NCBI GenBank assembly: GCA_038211505.1
Contig: JBBQVO010000020.1
Location: forward strand, 1 to 28,265
Source: JBBQVO01 sp038211505
GTDB lineage: Bacteria > Chloroflexota > Dehalococcoidia > DSTF01 > JACRBR01
DNA: 28,265 nt
Reading direction: 5' to 3'
This document shows positions 22,562-28,265 of the stretch, piece after piece (position 1 is the first letter of the stretch; every line of letters starts with the position of its first letter). The notes beneath the pieces are model-generated. The model made no database searches. It had not been told where the DNA came from and worked only from the letters and a program-made list of their open reading frames with translations. Both the position numbers and the translations under genes were made by a program.

Positions 22562-23425
22562 ATGACGAAGCGCGCCGGCGTCATCGGCCACCCGCTCGGG
22601 CACTCGATCAGTCCGGCGATCTTCGCGGCGGCGTTCGGGGCTGCGGGCATCGACGCCACCTACGAGGCGTGGGACACGCCGGAGGACACGCTCGAAGGCC
22701 GCCTCGACGCGCTGCATGGCGGCGACTATCTCGGCGCGAACGTCACGATCCCGCACAAGCTCGCCGTCATGCCGATGCTCGATGACATAAGCGACGTCGC
22801 GCGCAAGGCGGGCGCCGTGAACACGATCGTCCACAGCGACGGCAAGCTGATGGGCCACAACACCGACGTTGCCGGCTTTGCGCGATCGCTCCGGGAAGAT
22901 GCGCGATTCGATGCGAAGGGCAAGCGGACGATGATCCTCGGCGCCGGCGGAGCGGCCCGCGCCGTGGCGCTCGCGCTGGTCGAGGGCCAGGCGTCGACGA
23001 TCTTCGTCGTGGGCCGCCAACCACGCAAGACGGAGCAGGTGGTGCTGGCGCTCAAGCCGATCACGCCGTCGGGCACGACGATCTCGTGGGCGTACTGGGG
23101 CGACGGCTCGTACTTGCGCGCCGTGAAGGAAGCCGACCTGATCGTGAACTGCACGCCGATTGGCGTCCTCGGCTCGGAAAGCGCCGGCACGTCGCCGGTC
23201 GAAGAGTCGCTCCTGCAGTCTCACACCGTCGTGTTCGATCTCGTCTACAACCCGGCCGAGACCGCGTTTCTCTCGGCCGCCAAAGCGCGCGGCGCGACGC
23301 CCGTCTCCGGCATCGGCATGCTCGTCAACCAGGCCGCGGAGTCGTTCAAGCTCTGGACCGGCCGCGACGCCGACGTCAGCGCGATGCGCGAGGCGGCGAC
23401 GCTCACCCTCGGCCAGAAGGGCTGA
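22562..23425 (+). CDS. aroE: Shikimate dehydrogenase AroE
   Basis: NADP-dependent reduction of 3-dehydroshikimate to shikimate in aromatic amino acid synthesis, 287 residues. AGAGG lies five bases before ATG. Substrate-binding motif GHPLGHSISPAIFAAAF (~9-25), catalytic lysine K66 in NVTIPHKLAV paired with D102 in GHNTDVAGFARSL, and the nucleotide-binding glycine loop ILGAGGAARAVALAL (~124-138). The C-terminus has GIGMLVNQAAESFKLWTG, usual for the family. First gene of an aro cluster; the following gap carries a pseudogene on the other strand. Confidence 0.95.
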   Translation: MTKRAGVIGHPLGHSISPAIFAAAFGAAGIDATYEAWDTPEDTLEGRLDALHGGDYLGANVTIPHKLAVMPMLDDISDVARKAGAVNTIVHSDGKLMGHNTDVAGFARSLREDARFDAKGKRTMILGAGGAARAVALALVEGQASTIFVVGRQPRKTEQVVLALKPITPSGTTISWAYWGDGSYLRAVKEADLIVNCTPIGVLGSESAGTSPVEESLLQSHTVVFDLVYNPAETAFLSAAKARGATPVSGIGMLVNQAAESFKLWTGRDADVSAMREAATLTLGQKG

Positions 23426-23430
23426 GCCGT

Positions 23431-23728
23431 TTAAGCTGCGTAGATCGCCTTCAGATCGCGCTCGATCGTCGCGCGCCGGAAGGGGTTACGAATAGTGCCG
23501 TGCTCGACGATGTCGACTGGCCGCCGGAAGAGCTGCCCCAACTCCGCCTGCATGTCAACGAGATCAAACAGATCCCACGAGGCACCGGGCGCGAACGTCG
23601 CCATCGCTCTCAGGTCGGAGTTCGTTTCGCGCCGCGGAGCCGAACAGTTCCAGTTTTAGGATCTGGCGCCGTCTACAGAAATCGGCGATGGCCTCCCGTG
23701 AGACGCCGAGAAGCTCGTATTCGTTCAC
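23431..23728 (-). pseudogene. MNT-type nucleotidyltransferase (MntA-like antitoxin) remnant, frameshifted
   Basis: Minus-strand reading from GTG 23728 gives VNEYELLGVSREAIADFCRR, then LKLELFGSAARNELRPESDGDV, a clear MNT nucleotidyltransferase core (GS...SDxD catalytic motif). The frame then breaks near 23596. From TTC at about 23595 a shifted frame continues FAPGASWDLFDLVDMQAELG, VDIVEHGTIRNPFRRATIER and DLKAIYAA, ending in TAA at 23431, which is the normal C-terminal half. Comparison with the family pattern (SDxDVLVxFxPGA) suggests loss of about 11 bases, removing the stretch around the third acidic residue. MntA-type proteins are antitoxins (AMPylators) of HEPN toxins (HepT); no HEPN gene adjoins. 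Start codon and promoter layout remain intact. Confidence 0.75.
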
Positions 23729-23734
23729 GCAGGC

Positions 23735-23740
23735 AGTATA
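23735..23740 (-). promoter_or_regulatory. -10 hexamer of the MNT pseudogene
   Basis: TATACT on the minus strand (23740-23735), six bases (GCCTGC), then the GTG start. Five-to-six-base spacing is the same as at alaS and the MBL gene, so the promoter form survives although the gene is broken. Confidence 0.45.
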
Positions 23741-23758
23741 CGTCGGAGACGCATCTGC

Positions 23759-23764
23759 CATACT
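23759..23764 (+). promoter_or_regulatory. -10 hexamer of the unknown gene between aroE and aroC
   Basis: CATACT (23759-23764) is followed by six bases and GTGATG (GTG 23771, ATG 23774); no ribosome site. It diverges from the MNT pseudogene promoter across ~18 bases. No clear -35. Confidence 0.35.
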
Positions 23765-23773
23765 TGAAGCGTG

Positions 23774-24442
23774 ATGCTTCCGCTGCTGGCCGCCGCTGAT
23801 TACGGGATCGCCGTCGCGATCGGCGTCATCTTCCTGATGTTCATCGTCGTCGGCTGGGTGATCGTCCAGGGGACGCGCGCGCAGCTGCAGTGGCGGCGCG
23901 CCGTCGATGCCGGGGATGTCAACGCGATCACGATGCTCGTCGGCGACGAGATCGCCCGCTGGAAGACGATGCGGATGCCAAAGACGATGCCGCCGGCCAC
24001 CTGGCACGGCGTCCAGAGCGCGGAGCTCGCCGCGGCGACTCCGGATGGCGTGCGGATCAGCGCCTCCGCCGAAAGTCAGTACGCGCTGGTCGACGGCCAG
24101 CGCCGCGAGACGAGTTCGCCCTTCAAGGAGGCGATGCGCGTGACGGCGAAGATCGCCGACATGGTGCTCTACGACATCCCCAACGTGCGGTTGCCATATG
24201 TGCAGGTCGATATGTACAGCACGTACCGCGACGACGCCGGGTCGTCGCAGCGCTGCGTGCTTTCGACGATCGCCCGCCGCGACGTCGCCGACGTGCTCGA
24301 TTGGGACGAGATGGAAGCGGAGCAGATCATCGCGACGTTCGGCGGCCGCTTCTTGCTCGACGATCGCGGCAACCCGCTGCCAATCGATCCCGAGCAAACG
24401 ACGCCGAGCGGCGTGCCGGCCGTGTTCTACGAGGACAACTGA
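23774..24442 (+). CDS. Membrane-anchored protein of unknown function between aroE and aroC
   Basis: 222 residues from ATG 23774 (GTG 23771 precedes directly). One membrane helix near the N-terminus (~10-31, YGIAVAIGVIFLMFIVVGWVIV), then a soluble part of ~190 residues, probably on the cytosolic side because of the RAQLQWRRAV that follows the helix. Segments worth comparing: DVNAITMLVGDEIARWKTMRMPKTMPPATWHGV, MVLYDIPNVRLPYVQVDMYSTYRD and ATFGGRFLLDDRGNPLPIDPEQ. Composition is acidic and ordered-looking. It abuts aroC (TGA then GTG), so it is co-transcribed with the aro genes, but I recognise no family and see no catalytic motif. It may be a lineage-specific gene. Confidence 0.8.
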   Translation: MLPLLAAADYGIAVAIGVIFLMFIVVGWVIVQGTRAQLQWRRAVDAGDVNAITMLVGDEIARWKTMRMPKTMPPATWHGVQSAELAAATPDGVRISASAESQYALVDGQRRETSSPFKEAMRVTAKIADMVLYDIPNVRLPYVQVDMYSTYRDDAGSSQRCVLSTIARRDVADVLDWDEMEAEQIIATFGGRFLLDDRGNPLPIDPEQTTPSGVPAVFYEDN

Positions 24443-25612
24443 GTGCTGCGCTTCCTGACGGCCGGAGAGTCGCATGGCAAAGGCCTGATCATGGTGATCG
24501 AGGGCATGCCCGCCGGTGTGCCGCTGTCCGAGGACTACATCGCCGTCGATCTGCGCCGCCGCCAGGGCGGCTACGGCCGCGGCCGGCGCCAGAAGATCGA
24601 GCAAGATCGCGCCGAGATCATCAGCGGCGTCCGCCACGGCAAAACACTCGGCAGCCCGATCGCGCTTTCGGTCGAGAACAAGGACTGGGTGAACTGGACC
24701 GAGATGATGTCCGTCGACCCGGTCGAGGCGAATCTCGAGAAAGTGACGCGCCTCCGTCCCGGCCACGCCGACCTCGCGGGCACGATCAAGTACGACTTCG
24801 ACGAAGTGCGCCCGATCCTTGAACGCGCCAGCGCGCGCGAGACCGCCGCCCGCGTCGCCGTGGGCGCCGTCTGCAAAGCGCTGCTTGATGAGATGAACAT
24901 GACCTTTCACAGCCATACGGTGCAGATCGGCAAGATCGATGCCGCGACGCCGGAGGAGATCGACTGGGCGGCGCTCGAGGAGTCGCCGGTGCGCTGCGCG
25001 GATACGAAGGCGGCCGACACGATGGTCGCCGCCATCGACGACGCCCGCAACGCCGGCGACACGCTCGGCGGCGTCGTCGAGGGCGTTGTCGGCGGCGTGC
25101 CGATGGGCCTCGGCAGTCACGTGCACTGGGATCGTAAAATCGACGGACTGCTTGCTCAGGCGCTGATGAGCATCCATAGCGTGAAGGGCGTCGAGATCGG
25201 CGCCGGATTCGGCTCGACGCGCTCGACCGGATCGCAGGTGCACGACGTCATTCTGCCGCTGAGCCAGTGGCACGGTCGTGTTTGGGAGCGCGCGACGAAT
25301 CATGCCGGCGGCACCGAAGGCGGCATCACGAACGGTCAGGACATTGTCGTGCGCATCGCCCTGAAGCCGATCGCGACGCTGCCGCGATCGCTGCCGTCGG
25401 CCGATCTGCGCACCGGCGACGAGATCCCGGCGCACTACGAGCGCAGCGATGTCTGCGTCGTGCCCGCGGCCGGTATCATCGTAGAAGCGATGTGCGCGAT
25501 CGTGCTTGCAACGGCGGCGCTCGAAAAATTCGGCGGGGACTCGCTCGGCGAGACAATGCGCAACTGGCGTTCGTTCGAGGCGACGATGGCGCCGCGTGAT
25601 CTGCGGGAGTGA
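24443..25612 (+). CDS. aroC: Chorismate synthase AroC
   Basis: Last common step of aromatic synthesis: EPSP to chorismate with reduced FMN. 389 residues. Start GTG 24443 directly after the upstream stop. Family motifs: LTAGESHGKGLIMVIEGMPAG at the start (GESHG), GGYGRGRRQKIEQD, RPGHADLAGTIKYDF, RASARETAARVAVGA and FGSTRSTGSQVHD/NHAGGTEGGITNG. Length is normal. It precedes aroK and aroB; the stop-to-next-start gap is 84 bases. Confidence 0.96.
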   Translation: MLRFLTAGESHGKGLIMVIEGMPAGVPLSEDYIAVDLRRRQGGYGRGRRQKIEQDRAEIISGVRHGKTLGSPIALSVENKDWVNWTEMMSVDPVEANLEKVTRLRPGHADLAGTIKYDFDEVRPILERASARETAARVAVGAVCKALLDEMNMTFHSHTVQIGKIDAATPEEIDWAALEESPVRCADTKAADTMVAAIDDARNAGDTLGGVVEGVVGGVPMGLGSHVHWDRKIDGLLAQALMSIHSVKGVEIGAGFGSTRSTGSQVHDVILPLSQWHGRVWERATNHAGGTEGGITNGQDIVVRIALKPIATLPRSLPSADLRTGDEIPAHYERSDVCVVPAAGIIVEAMCAIVLATAALEKFGGDSLGETMRNWRSFEATMAPRDLRE

Positions 25613-25696
25613 CTGACCCCATCTAACATCGATGAACTTCGCCGAGGGTTAAGAACGTGCAGAGATCAGCGGTCAGACCCGCTGTTGGTGGACACG

Positions 25697-26245
25697 ATGG
25701 AATACGAACAAATCTGGCTGACAGGCTTCATGGCCACGGGCAAGTCGCGCACGGCGCGGCCGCTCGCCGCCGCGCTCGATTGGGAAGTCGCCGATCTCGA
25801 CGCACTGGTCGAAGAAGAGGCGCACGACACGATCCCGGCCATCTTCGGAAAAGGCGGCGAGGGCGCGTTTCGCGCGCTTGAAACGCAGATCGTCGAGCGC
25901 GTCGCCGCCATGCACAACGTCGTCGTCGCCACAGGCGGCGGCACGATCCTCAGCGAAAATAATCGCGAGGCGATGCGTCGCCGCGGCTTCATCGTCTGCC
26001 TCGATGCACGGCCGGAGACGATCGCGTCGCGGATCGCCGATTCGGGCGCGCAAGAGTTGGAGCGCCCGCTGCTCGCCGGCGAAGATCGGCTCTCGCGCAT
26101 CATCGAGACCAAGAGCGCGCGGCAGCCGTTGTACGCCCAGGCCGACTTCATAGTCCAAACCGACGATCTGACGCCGGATCAGGTGACGCACCAGGTGCTG
26201 CTCGCCTACCGCGAGCGGACGGCCGTCGCCGGCGGCACGGCGTGA
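25697..26245 (+). CDS. aroK: Shikimate kinase AroK
   Basis: ATP-dependent phosphorylation of shikimate, 182 residues. Walker A GFMATGKS (10-17), shikimate-binding and Walker B-like segment VADLDALVEEEAHDTIPAIFGKGGEGAFRALE (31-62), and the glycine loop ATGGGTIL (78-85). A lid region LLAGEDRLSRIIETKSARQPLY follows. The start at ATG 25697 gives the normal beginning; in-frame TTG 25685 and GTG 25688 are possible alternatives and no strong ribosome site is visible. Its stop overlaps the aroB start (GTGA). Confidence 0.94.
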   Translation: MEYEQIWLTGFMATGKSRTARPLAAALDWEVADLDALVEEEAHDTIPAIFGKGGEGAFRALETQIVERVAAMHNVVVATGGGTILSENNREAMRRRGFIVCLDARPETIASRIADSGAQELERPLLAGEDRLSRIIETKSARQPLYAQADFIVQTDDLTPDQVTHQVLLAYRERTAVAGGTA

Positions 26246-27324
26246 TTCGCGTCGAGTCGTCGCGCGGTTCGTACGACGTCCATTGCCGCGGGGGCGCGCT
26301 CGATGACCTCGGCGCGATCATGCGCGATGCCGGTCTCTTAGGCCGCGCCTTCGTGATCTCTGACACGACGGTTGGGCCGATGTTCGGCGATCGCGCGCTC
26401 GAATCGCTCCGCGCGGCCGGCTTCTCGCCGGAGCTCTTCGCGTTTGACGCCGGGGAGGCCAGCAAGCATCTCGAGACCGTGCGCGCCGTGTACGACTGGA
26501 TGCTCGATTGCGGCGCCGAGCGTGGCTCGGCGATCGTCGGACTCGGTGGCGGCGTCGTCGGTGATGTCGCCGGTTTTGTCGCGGCGACGTACCTGCGGGG
26601 CGTGCCGTTCGTGCAGGCGCCGACCTCACTGCTGGCGATGGTCGACGCGTCCATCGGCGGCAAGGTCGGTGTCGATCATCCGCGCGGCAAGAATCTGATC
26701 GGCGCCTTCTACGCGCCGCGCGCCGTCGTCCAAGACACGAGCCTGCTGGCATCGCTACCGCCGCGCACGCTGCGCGAAGGCTACGCGGAGGTGATCAAAC
26801 ACGGCTTCATCATGGATGCACCGATGCTCGACGAACTTGAACGCGACGCAGACCGCCTGCTCGCGGTCGAGCCGGAGCTGACGACGGCGATGGTCGCGCG
26901 CAACGCCGCTCTGAAGGCGAAGGTCGTCTCCGAGGACGAGCGCGAGGGCGGCTTGCGGATGATCCTGAACTATGGCCACACCATCGGTCACGCCATCGAG
27001 GCCGTGACCGGCTACACCCGCGTCCTGCACGGAGAAGCGATCAGCGTCGGCATGATGGCGGCCGCCGAGATCGGCCGCCGCGTTGGCGTTACGCCGGCCG
27101 CGATCGGCGAGCGCCAATCGCGGCTGTTCGCTCAGTACGGGCTGCCGCTGCGGCATCCCGGACTGGACGTGGACGCCGTGATCGAGGCGACATCCCGCGA
27201 CAAGAAGGTCTCCGGCGGCCGGATGCGCTGGGTGCTGCTCGAAGCCGAAGGCAGCACCGTCATTCGCGACGACGTACCGGATGCAGTCGTCCGCGATGTG
27301 CTGCACGAGGTGTTCGCGGCGTAG
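26242..27324 (+). CDS. aroB: 3-Dehydroquinate synthase AroB
   Basis: Converts DAHP to 3-dehydroquinate with NAD+ and zinc, second step of the shikimate pathway; 360 residues. NAD-binding and substrate loop GLGGGVVGDVAGFVAATY (~100-117), PTSLLAMVDASIGGKVGVDHP (127-147) and KNLIGAFYAP. Zinc ligands are E183 (GYAEVIKHG) and the histidines of NYGHTIGHAIEA and LHGEAISVGM. Start GTG overlaps the aroK stop by 4 bases. With aroE, aroC and aroK it covers steps 2, 4, 5 and 7 of the pathway; DAHP synthase, AroQ/D and AroA are not in the window. Confidence 0.95.
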   Translation: MIRVESSRGSYDVHCRGGALDDLGAIMRDAGLLGRAFVISDTTVGPMFGDRALESLRAAGFSPELFAFDAGEASKHLETVRAVYDWMLDCGAERGSAIVGLGGGVVGDVAGFVAATYLRGVPFVQAPTSLLAMVDASIGGKVGVDHPRGKNLIGAFYAPRAVVQDTSLLASLPPRTLREGYAEVIKHGFIMDAPMLDELERDADRLLAVEPELTTAMVARNAALKAKVVSEDEREGGLRMILNYGHTIGHAIEAVTGYTRVLHGEAISVGMMAAAEIGRRVGVTPAAIGERQSRLFAQYGLPLRHPGLDVDAVIEATSRDKKVSGGRMRWVLLEAEGSTVIRDDVPDAVVRDVLHEVFAA

Positions 27325-27564
27325 TGTCGAGGCGACGCTTGGGCCCGAAGCGGCGATCCTAAGATGAGGGCATTCAAGACATCGCCGCCGCCGGGCGGTG
27401 AACGGGGAGTACGACGCGGGCTTGACCCATCTGCTACGCTCGAATGAGGGGACGTGGCCAGGTACCAGCGCGACCGCCCCGGCAAGCTGGAAACGCATGA
27501 TCTCTGATTCTCGAATCTGAGCCGCACCCACTTCAGGCGTGATGGGCGGTGACCGAGAACGCTG
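27325..27564. other. Intergenic gap before topA
   Basis: No gene recognised. It holds a short imperfect dyad (CTCTGATTC/GAATCTGAG around 27498-27518) and a TTGACC (27422-27427) without a -10 at the right distance. Its G-rich, stem-prone make-up (27410-27490) could hide a structured RNA, but I match it to no known riboswitch. Confidence 0.4.
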
Positions 27565-27592
27565 TTGTGCCGCCGCAGCCGTCGTGTATAAC
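27565..27592 (+). promoter_or_regulatory. Probable topA promoter
   Basis: TTGTGC (27565-27570), a 16-base spacer, and TATAAC (27587-27592, 5 of 6). Transcription would begin near 27599, at the start of the hairpin region in front of topA. Confidence 0.5.
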
Positions 27593-27598
27593 AACCGA

Positions 27599-27626
27599 GG
27601 CTCCCGTTATGGGAGCAGATGGAGCC
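27599..27626 (+). promoter_or_regulatory. Alternative hairpins over the topA ribosome sites
   Basis: GCTCCC (27600-27605) pairs with GGGAGC (27611-27616); the same left arm, read as GGCTCC (27599-27604), pairs instead with GGAGCC (27621-27626). Both right arms carry the Shine-Dalgarno-like GGAG in front of the two possible start codons (27619 and 27628). The two pairings exclude each other, so translation of topA could be switched by structure. Confidence 0.5.
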
Positions 27627-27627
27627 T

Positions 27628-28265
27628 ATGACAGAGGAAACGGGCATCGAGGCCCAGGTCGCCGCCCCCTTAACCGAACAGCCAGCAGCCGCCCCGCGCC
27701 GCGCCGTCGCCAAAAAGACGAGCGCGAAGAAGAAGACGGCCGCGAAGAAGAAGAGCGCCAAGAAGACCGCCGCCCCGCGTGCGATCGGGAAGGGCCGGAG
27801 GCTGGTGATCGTCGAGTCGCCCGCCAAGGCGCGCACGCTCTCGGGCATCCTCGGCCGCGAGTACGACGTGCAGGCGTCCGTCGGCCACGTCCGCGATCTG
27901 CCGAAGTCGCAGCTTGGCGTCAACGTCGATGCCGACTTCGCGCCGAAGTACATCGTCCCGAAGGACAAGAAAGAGATCGTCAAGAAGCTGAAGGAAGCGG
28001 CGAAAAACGCCCCGTTCGTGTATTTAGCGACTGACCCCGACCGCGAGGGCGAAGCGATCTCCTGGCATTTGCTTGAGGCGATGGAGCTGGATCCGAAGGG
28101 CTACCAGCGCGTCGAGTTTCACGAGATTACCGCCGACGCCGTCAAGGATGCCTTCAACCACCCGCGCGAGATCGACATGCGGCTCGTCGACGCGCAGCAG
28201 GGCCGTCGCGTCCTCGACCGCCTCGTTGGCTACAAGATCAGCCCGATCTTGTGGACGAAGATCCG
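27628..28265 (+). CDS. topA: DNA topoisomerase I, N-terminal part (cut by window end)
   Basis: Type IA topoisomerase that relaxes negative supercoils; 212 residues are present and the gene continues past the end. The TOPRIM domain shows VIVESPAKARTLSGIL (E63) and the metal triad ATDPDREGEAI (D136, D138, E140). Then HEITADAVKDAF and VDAQQGRRVLDRLVGYKISP, standard for the family. Residues ~29-46 are a Lys/Ala/Ser-rich tail (KKTSAKKKTAAKKKSAKK) before TOPRIM; TopA basic tails are usually C-terminal. In-frame ATG 27619 would add Met-Glu-Pro. It follows the aro cluster in the same direction but has its own promoter. Confidence 0.94.
   Translation, partial: MTEETGIEAQVAAPLTEQPAAAPRRAVAKKTSAKKKTAAKKKSAKKTAAPRAIGKGRRLVIVESPAKARTLSGILGREYDVQASVGHVRDLPKSQLGVNVDADFAPKYIVPKDKKEIVKKLKEAAKNAPFVYLATDPDREGEAISWHLLEAMELDPKGYQRVEFHEITADAVKDAFNHPREIDMRLVDAQQGRRVLDRLVGYKISPILWTKI

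Noticed and set aside
23564..25435. 623-codon minus-strand frame over aroC and the unknown gene
   Set aside because: Mostly antisense shadow. The odd stretch at its C-terminal end led me to the frameshifted MNT gene, which I report instead from GTG 23728.
27410..27490. Possible riboswitch or structured RNA upstream of topA
   Set aside because: I compared it by eye with c-di-GMP, cobalamin, TPP and SRP patterns and found no match to conserved cores; a covariance-model search would decide.

Overview
The window is high-GC bacterial chromosome, most likely from a Chloroflexota (Dehalococcoidia-like) lineage. This is an inference from gene content: a Rieske/cytochrome b complex encoded with a cytochrome c-cupredoxin protein, TadE/TadG proteins, a desulforedoxin-like protein ending in PLPSAD, an aro cluster leading into topA, and a mix of Shine-Dalgarno and apparently leaderless starts. 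No 16S gene or database search backs the assignment. Coding density is high. There are no rRNA, tRNA, CRISPR or insertion sequences.

Layout. 188-2420 (+): a tadE-tadG-tadE trio for Flp/Tad-type pilus biogenesis. 2724-7245 (+): a respiratory operon with its own extended -10 promoter and leader hairpin. It encodes a 40-residue membrane peptide, a b6-type cytochrome b, an enlarged subunit IV, a Rieske protein and a large cytochrome c-cupredoxin fusion, and closes with a terminator-like hairpin. Together these would move electrons from (mena)quinol through the Rieske centre to a haem and a type 1 copper site on one polypeptide. 7274-9883 (+): a cysteine-poor desulforedoxin-like protein, a PhnB-type VOC protein, a PHP phosphoesterase and an MBL-fold hydrolase. 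10018-12164 (-): a thiolase with an intrinsic terminator, then a vapBC toxin-antitoxin pair with a tandem repeat in front. 12221-18031 (-): a GT-C glycosyltransferase, a CorC/CNNM transporter-like protein, GlmU and a GT87 glycosyltransferase, which suggests envelope work. 18152-22525 (+): alaS, ruvX and mltG. 22562-27324 (+): aroE, an unknown membrane-anchored protein, aroC, aroK and aroB, interrupted on the minus strand by a frameshifted MNT nucleotidyltransferase. 27628 to the end: the start of topA.

The most notable points are the quinol-to-copper operon with its unusual subunits, a recurring promoter layout in which a -10 hexamer ends about six bases before the start codon, a MNT pseudogene that keeps such a promoter, a probable CTG start for the CorC-like gene, and two mutually exclusive hairpins in front of topA.
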